Source: Sitta carolinensis (taxonomy: Eukaryota > Chordata > Aves > Passeriformes > Sittidae). From it: DNA of 64,000 nucleotides. The stretch is from NCBI GenBank assembly GCA_032173965.1, contig CM063294.1, forward strand, positions 5,626,452 to 5,690,451. Reading direction: 5' to 3'. A program made the position numbers and the translations under genes. The notes beneath the pieces were generated by a model. It did no database searches and was not told the origin of the DNA. It was given only the letters and a program-made list of their open reading frames with translations. This document shows positions 48,347 to 60,206 of this stretch, in pieces (the stretch's first letter is position 1; each line of letters begins with the position of its first letter).

Positions 48347-51300
48347 GAGGCTCAGTTCAGGCAGGACTGCAGGGGAATGAGGAACTGCAGCAAGGGCTGA
48401 GCAGCCCTGGAGAGCCCCCTGTGCTGGCCTGTCCCTCCAGACACAGACTGGGACCTGTGACATGAGGCCACACAGCCACCAAAAACCATCCAACTGAGTC
48501 ACAAGAGCTTTCTGTGAGTAGGGAAGGCTTGAGTACCCCTGACACTTGCCCCTGCCCTCAGCCTCCTGCGGCTCCTGCAGTGGTGCCAAGGTCAGAGGTC
48601 TTTGCAGGCTGTGTGCACAGGGCACCTCCACCTGCCTCACTAGGAGAATTCCTGCTCAGTCATAGCTGGATGCAGAATATATTCACTTCCAGGTCGTGAG
48701 GAAATCATGTTCAACTGGTTTTATTTATTTATTTATTTATTTATTCACTCAAGTCAACAGATTTTTCCAATTATGTAAAAGGAGGCATAAAATATATAAG
48801 GCTGAAGGAATTGGATTTAAACTAGTTATGATCTGAGGCCTGAATATCGTTTTTTCCAAAAGAAATCTTGGGTTTTGGAAAATGTAAAGCTCAGGAGGAG
48901 AAAGAAAACCAACAGAAAGTCCTTCTTCTTCAAAAACTGTGAAATTCGTTGATGTTACCTCTTTCTGAACAAGGAGAGGACCTGAGTTCCTTCAGGAGCA
49001 GGAAGATGTCTCCAGTAAGACACAGGTGCAGGTCACCCTGGGCAGCACAGTCTGTGCCTTTACCCCACAGCCCCATGTGCTGAGCCTGGAGCTGGACACA
49101 GCAGCTGTGAGCCTGCAGTGCCTTGCACAGGCACAGATTTGTCATTAGAGCCACTCCCAGAGTTATGATTTGTGCAAGGATGTGTTGACTTGCACAGGGG
49201 ACAAGATAAATGCAGTGGTGTTTTGTGCAGGGGTGACTGTGCTCAGGCAGGTGGGCAGATGCACTGTCACAGTGCTTCCAACCCTGCTAATAACCCCTTG
49301 GTGAGCAAGCCTGGCTCTGTTCCTGGGTTCTCTACACCCACAGCACAGTTAAAGTGCAGTCTGGATAATGTGCATGCCTCTAAACAGTTTCTGTTTTACC
49401 CATGATTATTTGTAAAACCAATGTGTGAAGCTTTTCTGCTACAGACACGAACTGATCCCTGTGACATCTGATTTCATATGACTGGAATCAATCATTTGTA
49501 TGCCCTTACCACATATCATTTTCTTTCATGCCTTCCCCCACTGAACTTAAACCCTGACCTCTTTTCAAACAGCTGCAACATTTTCATTTGGTGCTATGAG
49601 CAATCTCAGAGCTATTGCCACTGTTTGAAGATAGCAGCATTACTCATTACCTCTCTTCATGTTCGACATTAAAATGTATTTTTGGACACTCAACAGCTTA
49701 TTGTTTAAATTAATCATCGACAGATATACTGACATCCATTTTTTCCCTTTGTTTCACTGAGCTGAACTTCCTTTGATTCATGTGCTAATGGAAACAAACG
49801 ATATAATCCACAATGAATAATTTTGCTCTGCTTGAGATGTGCAAGCAATAATAAAAAAGTAAACACAAGTTATCAGAATTCCTTGTAAATGCTACAACTG
49901 CTTTCTTTGTAATGACAACAGATATTTATCTGCTGCCTACTTTTCATTTATATGCAACATAATGAAGCAAGTGAAAGTGTTTCCTTTTGAAAACAAAAAT
50001 TTCCAGGATTAACAATTCAGACCAAACCATGGATGATCATTTTCACTGAGTGTATCAGCACTGTTTATCAGCAGGTTAAATAAACTTCATTTAAAATTCT
50101 TCTTTGCCCATCACTTACACTTGCATGATGCAGATTTTGCAGTAGGAGGATTTTCAGAGTCATGTTTATCCATCCACTCAGGCCTAATCTATGTCTAATT
50201 TTATACCTAGAGAGAGGTAGAAAAGGGCTTTTCTAGGTTAAGAATATATACAAGAGTTTTCGTATTACACTAGCAACAATATTAAAAAGCAAAGCTCAAA
50301 GAAATCAGAGCCTGTTACAATAATATAACTTCCTTGGTTCAGAGTGAGAGCACAAAGGAGATATTGGCTACAACCAAAAAAAAATCTTACCAATAGTTCC
50401 CATTCCTGCAAAGGCCCATGCTACAGAACTCTTCAAAAAATACTAACAAATAACAAGAGTAAAAAACCTGCATGTTTCACGGTAACAAATATGGCTGAGA
50501 GAGATGTTAACCCCTTAACATCATACAGCATTTGTTCAGGGGGCACCAAGGTATCCAGATTTGACAAGCATTGAAGGCTGTTGAAGGACATGCTGTGCCC
50601 TGGAGCTCAAACAGGGTTTAAACAAGTGCTGGTACATCAGGTCCTTCTGTCCCTGGTCTTACCCTACAGGACCAAAAGGCAAATAACTGCAGGCAAATGG
50701 GAAGAGGCAAGTGGGGATAACAATTTTTTTAATCATCACAGTTATATTTTTCACAGTGCACTGATTTTCACCCAAAGGTCTGTTCTTTAAAACAGCACTG
50801 CCAAGAGAGCTTGGACCCCTTCCTCAACTGTGCCCTTCAGGCAGAGACCAGCCCGGTGCTGTGGTTTCCCCAGATCACATTTCACCTGCTGCCTCCCCAG
50901 GCTGGACTTGGGCATGCTGCCAGAAATACCTGCTCACATTGCTATTTCATTAAAGAAACAGCCACAGGTATTTGCTGTCTAAATCTCTGTCAAAAAAACT
51001 ATTCAAATTCAAATTTCTCACGAACATGGACAGTTAAAAAATGCTATCTAATGTTTGGCCAAAGAATTCCCCTTCCTCCCTCTCTCTCATATTTTATTTT
51101 CCAATATCAAACTACTCTTCATATTTAAATGAACCAGATTATTACTTCAAATGAAACAAAAATACTCAAGCATAATTATTAATTAATGGGTCTAAAACAA
51201 GAGCTTAGAAAAGAAGCATTTAAGTGGTAGAAAAATATTCTTCAATAGTAAGATATGCTCTACTTATTCCAATCAAAATTCTTCATAAATCTGTTTAATA

Positions 51301-52540
51301 TTCAAAGGAAAGCAGACAGAAATAAAACCAAGTGTTTTGGTTTGAGCTTGTATAAAGGGAAGAAAACATGCTGCTAAGGAAAGGGGAATAAACAAAAAGT
51401 AATCTATGTCAACTAACAAAAACTGATTTATATTCCCAGTCTGAGAAAACGATCAGAAAGAAACTAAAATAAGATTGTTTGACCTATGTACCAGTCATAG
51501 CAAATGCTTTAAAGAGGGAAAAAAAATAAAAATGAATGCAATGTATCCCTTATTACCTTCCATTGCTTTGATATGTCCAGAGAGAAGATGTATGAGATAC
51601 ATTTCTGAGGCTGAATTTTTCACAAAGTTTGACAAATTAAACAATCACAGAAATATAAGATTTCCACAATCTCAGGTAGAATTCTCCGTAAGTGATATAT
51701 TGTTCTCATTAGAGTTTTAAAAACAATTTTATGTACAAAAATAGATGCCTAAGAAGAGGAAAGAAAACAAAAAATGTTATATAGTGGGGTTTTCTTCCCC
51801 ACTGCCTATGAAGTGAAGTAATAAACCTTTCCCAAGTTTCCTAAACATTTTGGTGAGTTCTGAGGGGACAACCTTCAGGAAGACATTCTTGCAGTTGTAT
51901 TTTCTCCAGCATGGTCCAGAGTGATATGTGGTATTCTTAGATATTAGAATCAAGAATATTAGCTTCCACATTTTACATTTTTGTTTTGCATATGATAATA
52001 TTCTTCCAATTTCTCCCATAGGTCTGGATTTTAAAATGAAGCAAACACCCAAAAAAAGCCTCTGCTAATCTCAGTTCCTTCAGTCTGGGAATTAGCAGAC
52101 TTGTTTTTGGAGGAGCTATGATTATCTATTCTGGAAAACCTAACCCATTTTTCAGGCTGATTCTACAGTCCCTCATCACGTATGGAAAGTTATTGCTTTC
52201 TTAGGTGATGTAAGAAACTGGGAAAATGACTCCAAGGAAAGTGTGTTCCTAATTTCAGTAAATTAGAATGAAAGAAATGGAAAAAGCATCTGCCCTTTCA
52301 ATCCCCAATGAGAACTGTTTGTTAGAGGAACAGCATGGTTATTCCTTGTTACAGAAATGAAATTCATGTCAATTGGACCTACATTTCCCAACATTAATCA
52401 GAATGCAGATCTTCAGTCAGCTATTGTTCCAGCAAACAATGTGAAATTCTCCTCCAAACTCTTAGAAGATTACAGATAAAAAGTTCGACTTGAAGACAAG
52501 CATGACAAATATGCATTTCAATCACAAGGCACCCAGGTTT
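48347..52540. other. Mixed non-coding stretch
   Basis: GC-richer patches at about 48340-48660 and 49010-49340 have overlapping frames (up to 129 codons on the minus strand, 48251-48640) without a recognised domain. The remainder is AT-rich. The 129-codon frame begins inside repeat copy B and runs into the GC-rich patch, which argues against a real gene. Confidence 0.45.
48719..48745. repeat. (TTTA)n microsatellite
   Basis: About six tandem ttta units followed by ttcactc. Confidence 0.9.
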
Positions 52541-52644
52541 TTGTTTTTTGGTTCTTTGTTTTTTTGGGTTTTTTTTTGTTGTTTTGTTTTGTTTTTGTTT
52601 TTTTTTGTGTGTGTGTGTTGTTGGGGTTTTTTTTTTAATTTTGG
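52541..52644. repeat. T/G-rich low-complexity tract
   Basis: About 100 bases almost entirely of T with G singles and runs (gttttgttttgtttttg, then gtgtgtgtgttgttgggg). The complementary A/C-rich tract begins 130 bases further on. The Phe/Cys-rich frame over it is an artefact. Confidence 0.9.
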
Positions 52645-52777
52645 AAGAATATGTTACACTTGTACTATATTTATAGTTTCAACTTTCCATTTAAGATGTC
52701 ATTGTGATATAAAGGCCAAAAATGGCTAAACAGTGAAAAACATTGAATTATATCTTTCTCCTCTACAATTCATCAAG

Positions 52778-52828
52778 AAAAAAACAAAAACAAAAAAAAC
52801 AAAAACAACCAAAAAAACCCCAAAAAAC
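52778..52828. repeat. A/C-rich low-complexity tract
   Basis: Runs of A punctuated by single C and ending accccaaaaaac. It is complementary in composition, and partly in order, to the T/G-rich tract at 52541-52644, so the pair could fold as an imperfect hairpin. Confidence 0.9.
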
Positions 52829-53903
52829 AGGTATCACAAGATTGCAAGAAAAGAATGTTTCATTGTCCCCTTGATGTAATTTGTAGAAAATAGTTTTTTC
52901 TAATGGCCAAGCAAGAACTTTGAATTCAAGAGAGAGAACAATACTGATACATTCCCAATAAATCAACAAGTTGAACATTTTAGTACCCCAATAGCATAAA
53001 GTGAATAATTGATTGATTTGTGTTCATTCTCCTGTTTAATCTAAAAAACATAAGCCCTCCAATCATCAGAGGTACTTAGAAAGTAAAACATTTTCCTTTC
53101 ATTCACAAATGGGCTTTTCATTAATATATAATACAAGGCTGTATTTAATTAAGTTCCTTGCAATTTTACTTTTGATTGCACCTAATTGTATTCCAAGACA
53201 AAATATCATTATGACATGAAAATTCAAAGTAGTTTAATCATGTCCAAATGAAATATCGGATTTAAATTCACCCTCTACACTTGATTTCTTTTCTTTTTTT
53301 CTTTTATTTTTTATTAGAAAACAATGTGTTATTACTTAATTATATTAGTATTAGCAAAAATACTTTTCTTTGAAATTTATATTGAGTTATATCTGAGACA
53401 TCTGTAGATTTATATGAATACTAGAATCCCAAACACACATCAACTGTTGTGTCACTTCATACACAATAGTAATTGTATGAAACCATGATAATCTGAAGGT
53501 GTTTATGTTTTGATTTCAGCCACTCTGTGAATCTTGAGTTTCCTCTAATTCAGTGGATTAATTTATAAGTGCCCACTTTAGCTAACATTAACCTTTCCCT
53601 CTTTGTTACCTAGCAGACAGCAAAACTGTTCCCTGTGATTGATCATAGAGAGATAATATTAACCAAGGAAGCTTTCAAATCAAAGTCCTTACTACTGAGC
53701 ACAACTTAGAGGACAGTAAATTTGGGAAAAATAGTTATCATTTAACACTGGACATATTCAGCCTTTCAGAAGGACTTGCCAAACCAACAGGTGACCAGGA
53801 AAGAGGTGACACGGGAAGCCTGTGTGAAGCAAGAGGCAGCATTCACAAACTGTCCAAATGAAGAGAAAAGAGCTATGTGTTCTGGCCACTGAAACGGGAA
53901 AAA
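52829..53903. other. AT-rich non-coding stretch
   Basis: No gene or repeat was recognised apart from a T-rich pyrimidine tract at about 53286-53316. Confidence 0.55.
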
Positions 53904-54088
53904 CCCACAATAAAGCAGTCAAAGGAAGCCCAGAGAGAACTTTCTCTAAGGGGAGTGAAAAGAAAACATTAGAAAGGTCAGTATCATTAGGGTACCATTA
54001 AGGTTTTTTTAAGGCACAGTGGAGCTCGCACACTGTGCATGGCCCTGCCCCAACATGCTAAAAGTTTACAGAGCTCTGAAGCCCAAGA
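53904..54088. repeat. 185-bp direct duplication, copy 1
   Basis: These 185 bases reappear at 57448-57632 in the same orientation with 10 substitutions and no gaps by my count (about 95% identity). Both copies start cccacaataaagcagtcaaa and end ctgaagcccaaga, and the flanks are unrelated. There is no target-site duplication and no terminal inverted repeat. Read on the minus strand the segment contains a pyrimidine-rich run ending cccttag, a possible splice acceptor. Function is unknown. Confidence 0.9.
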
Positions 54089-56749
54089 CACAGAGTCATA
54101 GCTATAAAAGGTAGGAAGGTCCACTAAGAGAGGCTCTGCACCACCTGCTGCTGGGTGGGACAGCCATGGGCTGCTTCTCCCCTGACCTTCCACCCAGTGC
54201 AGCACTGGAGAGAAACACTGGAGATCTCACCACTAAAATAGCCATAACTGTAACAGAGACTAAAATTACTTTTAGACAATTTCTATCCTCATTTGTTTTG
54301 TTTTACCTCAAAATTTTCCTTTAAAATGAAGTGTTTTGTCATCTGAATTAATGTTTTCAGGTAAAGGATGTGAAGAGAAATTTGGGGGTCTCAGTTCTGA
54401 TGCAATCACTTTTCAGCAAACAACTTTATAAGCTATTTTTCAGGGAGTCTTTAATTCTATGGCTTAAACCTGACCAAGTTTATTAATGACTGTAATTATG
54501 GCAAATTATGCATGCAATACCCAAATATATAAGCAGAAACATTTTGCAGTTGCAGCCAAATACAAGTCTCCAATTCAAAATTCTGTTATCTGTTACCCTG
54601 TACCATCCCAGCATTCAGCTTTTCTCACTAAGTGCTCTGATCCATGATCAGATCCTGTGAGAGAAATAGATGCTCTCTGGCTGTTTAATGACACTTGCAT
54701 AATTGGAGACACAGATTTAAGTGCAGAGTGGTTGTTTTCAACTCGCTCTCTGCCTTGCACTGTCTAGGGCATGAGGAGCTCAGTTCTGCTTGGTTTTGGA
54801 AGGACCTGCCCAAGTGTTTCAGAGTTCACAGCACAGCTGCTGCTCTTCTGGATCAGCTGGTTTCCAGCAGAGGAGTCTGGTTTTAGCTTCACACACTATC
54901 ACTCAGACTAAGGTGCCCTAACAATTTCTCTGTTTTAAAATAACTTTATTCTGCATTTATTCCTAACTCTCAAGCTCAAACATTTGAATGTTATTCCTTC
55001 GTGAAGCTGGTTTTATCTGTTACATGAGGACTACTAGGACTATGAAAAACCCAATTTGTGAGTCTGCATCAACTTTTAAACACGCTCCAGACTGGTTCAC
55101 TCTTTTACCCTTGCTTTTCTCTGGTAAATCCTAATCAGAAAAAGGCTGTCACTAAGGTCTAGAGAGAATATCAGAGTGGGAGTGTGACTCAAGGAGATAC
55201 CTGCACTGAAGGTATCTTCCATATTAAATCTGCACTAATTCATTCTTTCATCACTAAGTTGAGGAATATTCTCTTAAGAATTTGAATGCCACTGTCAAGT
55301 AAATAATAATAAAAGGGCAGCTATATTTAGAGTCTCACAAATATATAGTTTCAGAGCTAAGGCTCTGCATTTTACACAATATCAAATAATCAGTAGCATT
55401 CTCCTGCATATTTCAGGCAAATACCACACAGAAGTTACCAGTGTAAGAAATTGAAACCATGTCATATTTCCCTATAATTTTACAAGTAACATTCATGATT
55501 CAGTTTTCTAAAATTACTAACTTTAAAATTCACGGCTTATAACATTCATACGAGGTATTTGAAAAAAAAAAAAACAAACAAAAAATCATTTTATATCTAT
55601 TATACCTAAAATGAAAAACACTGGAGGGCTGACTTCTATTTGGTGCTTTTGGGGGGAAAAGTACAAAACACTTGTGAGAGGGGCAGATATTCTGATACGT
55701 GCAACAGCTGCTTATCTGAAATGTAAAGGCTGAGTAATTGTGCTACAAGGGAAAAAACCGAACAAAGCAACACAACCCAAACAACAACTTCAAGAAGGAA
55801 AATACCCATTCTCTGAGAAGTAGGAAAAGAACAAAAGAACAATTCCTTGTGCAAGGTGGATTTTCTGTTCTCTTTATATTTGAGATGATTTCTGTAATAG
55901 AATGATGTTTCCGTGCATGTCACATAAACGCCCCAGAGTTATTGCTCAAATGATCTCCTCAGAGATATTTGAATGTTGTCTACTTCTCCAGTCAATTGCA
56001 GTTCTGATGTTCCACACTGTTACCCCACTTGGATTCCATTAACACCTAATTTACAAGCATAAACCATGTAAATGGTTGGAGCAGATGCAGAAAAATAATT
56101 ATAATTTGGGCTGAAGTCTTCATTTCCCAACCTAATTCAGTAACAATAAAATTCTCTCTCTAAAGAGTAGACAGGAGGACTTTAGGCACAAACCCAACTA
56201 AATAAATAGTTACAGCCCTGGGCAATTAATTCCTGGAAGCAGCCCATGAATGGAAGAGCAGTGTCCCAGATTATGAGACAAGCAATGCAGGACATTGTTC
56301 TCTAGATAAGGATTACAATGATAAAATAATTATGGAATAGGAAATTCTCCAGTATCTCCACTTAATTTTTTACTCATAGCTTTAAAATACACAATACTTG
56401 GTTCCAAGGTGTTTCCTCAGTGCTTAAAAAATTTTCCACTAGGTCCTACCTCAATCTACAGATTAAGAAGCTCTTCCTTCCTTTGAGGTGATTTTGTGCA
56501 AGATCTTAAGATCGTTTATCTCCTAAAAGCCAGCACAAAGCCCAGCGAGTTTGGCTGATGGCACCTGGTCAGGCAAGGACAGTGTAACCTCCCAGTGAGG
56601 TCAGCCCTCATCTCTGCAATCACCCTCAAGGAGTTCCCACAGGCAAACGCTTGGGTGGTGGAACAAATGCTGTCTCACCTGTATCAGCTGCCTTCTGGCA
56701 ATAAGCCTGAACCTCTGCAATCCAAAGCTGCATCGACATTTGTCACTGT
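54089..56749. other. Non-coding stretch, partly possible ERV internal sequence
   Basis: The stretch is AT-rich, with an A-rich run at 55561-55574 and an A/C-rich patch at 55750-55786. The part just left of 56750 lies downstream (minus strand) of the 56.75-57.11 kb LTR and may be decayed proviral leader. No retroviral protein motif was seen in it. No gene was recognised. Confidence 0.45.
56731..56749 (-). other. Degenerate tRNA-Trp primer binding site
   Basis: On the minus strand, cagtgacaaatgtcgatgc aligns with the primer site at 40950-40967 and the bases after it (tgcagct is shared downstream). Several bases of the tRNA-Trp match are lost. It was called by position and by alignment to the better copy, not on its own. 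Confidence 0.45.
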
Positions 56750-57110
56750 GGTGAATAACAACGCCACATGGATTTATTCAAAACAGTCTGGAGAGATGAT
56801 CTGACTCCTCTTTATTCAAACAAAATGATCCCTTTTAGATATTTTGCTAGAGACCGCTGTGATTGGTGAAAGAAAGAAAACCCTTTCACATACATTGGTC
56901 AAATCAGAGGGACAGCAAAGAAAGTCTGTCCCACAGAAAGAATTCTAAACGTTACATTTCATTACAGAAACAAAAAAACTGATGTTTATGTTTAAGCTGT
57001 GAGAACAAGCCCCAGAAACCCAAAACATCAGGAAGAAACAGAGCTTTAGAAGCTCAGAAACTGTAGGCCTGGAAAAACCAGGCTACAGACATTAACCCAT
57101 TCACTCCACA
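56750..57110 (-). mobile_element. ERV LTR, minus orientation, same family as 41 kb
   Basis: Reading right to left, it starts at tgtggagtga (57110) or tgtagcctgg (57087). It shares ccaggcct, cctgatgttttgg, gctgtccctctgatttgacc, aatgta...tttctttcacc with the 41-kb LTRs. It has two CCAAT boxes (gaccaatg, caccaatc), a TATA-like aatatctaaaaggg, and poly-A signals aataaa at 56811-56816 and 56773-56778. It ends near 56750, next to a strongly decayed primer site. Similarity to the 41-kb LTR is patchy, so this is an older or divergent subfamily member. No 3' LTR was found. Confidence 0.65.
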
Positions 57111-57447
57111 TTTGCACATTTTTTTGCCTCTGTCGGGTTCTATACCAGGGCACACCCATCACTGCCCTGGCCAAGTGCCCAAGCCCACCTTGTCAGGAGC
57201 GGAGCTCATGAGCCCCAGTCAGAGCAGAGATGCTGCCAGCCTCTCTCCAGGGCACACAAACCCCAGGAGCCACGGGACAAATCCATAGCATGTGAGGGAA
57301 GGAAATGCTGTAGTTATGCAAATGCTGCAAAAGTAGTTCATAATATCTGCACCAAAAGTTGTACTGTGCTATGTTACTTTGGAATTAATAACAGTGGTCA
57401 TTGATGGTTAGCTAATTAAAAGAGTGGAATTAAATTATTTTTATTTA

Positions 57448-57632
57448 CCCACAATAAAGCAGTCAAAGAAAGCTCAGAGAGAACTTTCTCTAAGGGGAGT
57501 GAAAAGAAAACATTAGAAAGGTCAGTATCATTAGGGTACCATTAAGTCCTTTTTAAGGCACAGTGGAGCCTGCACACTGTGCATGGTCCTGCCCCAACAT
57601 GCTTAAAGTTTACAGAGTTCTGAAGCCCAAGA
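57448..57632. repeat. 185-bp direct duplication, copy 2
   Basis: Second copy of 53904-54088, about 3.5 kb downstream in the same orientation and of equal length. It begins about 340 bases to the right of the LTR start at 57110 and is preceded by an attatttttattta tract. The differences are spread along the copy, with a cluster at ggtttttt versus tcctttt. Confidence 0.9.
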
Positions 57633-60206
57633 AGTAAAAACTTTCACAGACTTTTAATGGATTAAACATTTTTGCTGTATTCAAAAGCTCTTGTATACTT
57701 GCACATTGATTTAATGCACTAATTCGTGTGTGTGACTACACTCAGCATCCTTACATACCATTTTCAAAAAAATCTTGATAATCTGTACCAGGATTCTTAT
57801 TTGATGAAAATGAAAATACACTGAGAATCAAAAAATTTGCTAAAAACCATCCACAACCAATTAATGAAGTTTGAAACTTAGTCAATAATGTTCTGCTTAT
57901 GCTTATTTCTCAGACAGAAATGCTAAATTACTGTTTACATTATTTGTGATACACTATCTGTGTAATTTCAAAAATAGTGACTTTTATCTATTTCCTAAAT
58001 TGCAGGGAAAATTAAATATTCAATATTTTCTATTTCAGAAATATAACTGCTAACAGAAAAGCCCTTGTATTGCATTTCATACTGCTGAAGGTCTTGAGAG
58101 GGATATTTAAAACCCCCTGCATATTTCGGAAAACCCTTTTTGAATTTTAAACATCTCTCAGGCTAATTCAGGATAAGAAAAGTGAAACACTATAAGAATA
58201 AACAGAAGAGAGGATCTGGGTAACATCTATAAAAACACATTTGCACACTGAAAGCTCAGAGTCTGCACCTGCAAAATCTCTTGTTCCAAGATAAACAGTA
58301 TTTATAGGACACTGTGTTTGTCACTTGAAACCAGTTTAACCTTTCTAAGGAAACACAAAACTCATAATTCTAACATTTACATGAGTGTTGACTACTTCGT
58401 GCTTTGAGCAGTTTAAAGAGAATATCACAGATCAATGAATTAAAGATGATCTCTTTCCTAATGAATTAAAGCTGATCTTTTTTCTATGAACAATATGAAA
58501 AAAATATTTCTGAAACAAAACCAAAACCAAAAACCCCCTAAAATTTGGCTTTTTCAGACCACCACTTTATTCCTATAACTTCTGGGGCACGTCCCAGTGG
58601 CACTGCTTGAGATAACTGGCCAGCACTCAACAGGGTATTGCCTGTGCCCCCAGCTCGCTGCCATGGAAAAGCAGCACCCAGGACCCTAAAAGCAGATTTA
58701 TAATCCACACAGAGACCACAGAAGCTGCAAGGAATGGCACCATTCAGCCTGACACCCTCGTGTGAACTGCTGTACTTCATTTGTCTGACAGGCTTGATGC
58801 AACCGTAACATGATGGAGAGAAGTCAAAACAAGTGCAGCCAGCCTGGATAAAGAGAGAAAACACTCAGGGAATTCAGACTCATGAACCTGAGCACCAATC
58901 ACCACAAGCACATGAAATACTGCTGTAAGCAGTACACTTGAGAGGAAAAATAGAACTGTGGCACATCAGTTCTCTTCCATGACCCAGAGAACCCCGAGCA
59001 CAAAAGACAGAGAACTGAGTTGGGGCATGTGAAATTGAAAAGTTTTATTCAGAGATGGCCTTGAATCTAAAGCTTTCAACAGCTCAGAAAAGTTAGGTTA
59101 TCTCTCTTTCTTTAATAGAATATATTTTTTGTTACTTATGTAAATCTTCCGTGCCTGAAGGTGCCTGGTTGAAAATTCAACAAGTGCAAGAAGGGAGCTG
59201 TCACCATGATTGGTGGGGAAGTCAGTATTTTGAATATTCACTTATTAACAATTAAAAAAATTACAGTAGGAAAGAAAGATATTGACTGTTGGTTACCAAC
59301 ATGTTAGCATGTATTTTTCAGAAGAATTTAACCTAATTTGGAATAATCACACAGAGAAATAAATCTTGAAAACTTTTACAGATTGTAAAAATTGCTTCTG
59401 AATTCTATGTTTTCTTTAAACTGAATTTCATTTTGTTTAGCTCAAAAAGATACAGCAATGCAATACCATTTCATGGATCCTTAGACAGAGACTGTAATTA
59501 TCTTTTATTGATTATATAATTACTTTTAACTTCCTACTGTATTTTCTCCTGCCTTCATCTCTCTTCCTTAGTGACTTCTACAAATTTGCTGAAGTACCCT
59601 TTTTGCTTTAGCTCCTGACATTAGCTACCAGAAAAGCCTGTATTTCTGTAGAGGTTTAACACAGAATAGTCTCGTGTTTATGTCATCATTGATGTCATTT
59701 GAATGGATGTTTCTGTTGGGCTCAGACCCTTCTGCATGTCCCTAGTGTTTCTGGACACCCCATGGATTCCAGGAGCTGTCTGGCTGTGCAGCACTCCCTG
59801 GTGCACCTGCTGAGAAGGCAATTCAACTTCACAGTCCCTGAGTTTGAGTGGATTGCACAGAGGACCAAGCAGAGGAATAAGGGAGACCAGAGGGCGAAGG
59901 GACCTCATGGAGGGAAATTCACTTAATTGCCTTTAGCTTTTATCATCTTGGTTTTTTTTCATTTGCCAAAAAATGTATTAAAATAGGGTCTGAATGAATG
60001 ACATCACTTGCAAGTCTTAGCTCTTCACTTTTGAACAGAAGGAATTGGATTCTGCTTCACTGACCATACACCGAAATCAGCAGGAGCCCAATGTTTTGTT
60101 TAAAAACAAAGAGAAATATTTCTATACAGTTTTACATTTAAAGTATTTAATTATTGATAAAACATTAGAATCCATTTTTATAAATTAAGATATTGTATTT
60201 AATTCG
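57633..60206. other. AT-rich non-coding stretch
   Basis: It contains a 26-bp tandem duplication (58434-58485), an A/C-rich tract at about 58515-58545, and GC-richer spots at 58560-58860 and 59700-59930. A 108-codon minus-strand frame at 58538-58864 has several Cys residues but no family pattern. A 75-codon frame at 59699-59926 ends in a basic tail, also unassigned. Neither has convincing gene context. Confidence 0.45.
58434..58485. repeat. 26-bp tandem duplication (2 units)
   Basis: The unit aatgaattaaag(a/c)tgatct and its following pyrimidines are repeated head to tail, with 3 mismatches in 26. Confidence 0.8.

Noticed and set aside
48251..48640. 129-codon minus-strand frame
   Set aside because: It spans the boundary between the dispersed repeat copy B and a GC-rich patch, so it is not a unit of selection.
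56400..56520. Possible CR1-like block (cagtgcttaaaaaattttcc ... cctacctcaatctac)
   Set aside because: A faint resemblance to the CR1 3' region, but too short and diverged to call by eye. It lies where ERV leader could also be.
58538..58864. 108-codon minus-strand frame with several cysteines
   Set aside because: The cysteines do not form a known spacing pattern and the second half is ordinary GC-rich translation. No supporting context.
59699..59926. 75-codon plus-strand frame with a basic C-terminal tail
   Set aside because: Some protein-like appearance, but the start lies in unrelated DNA, no splice acceptor is convincing, and no homologue is recognised.
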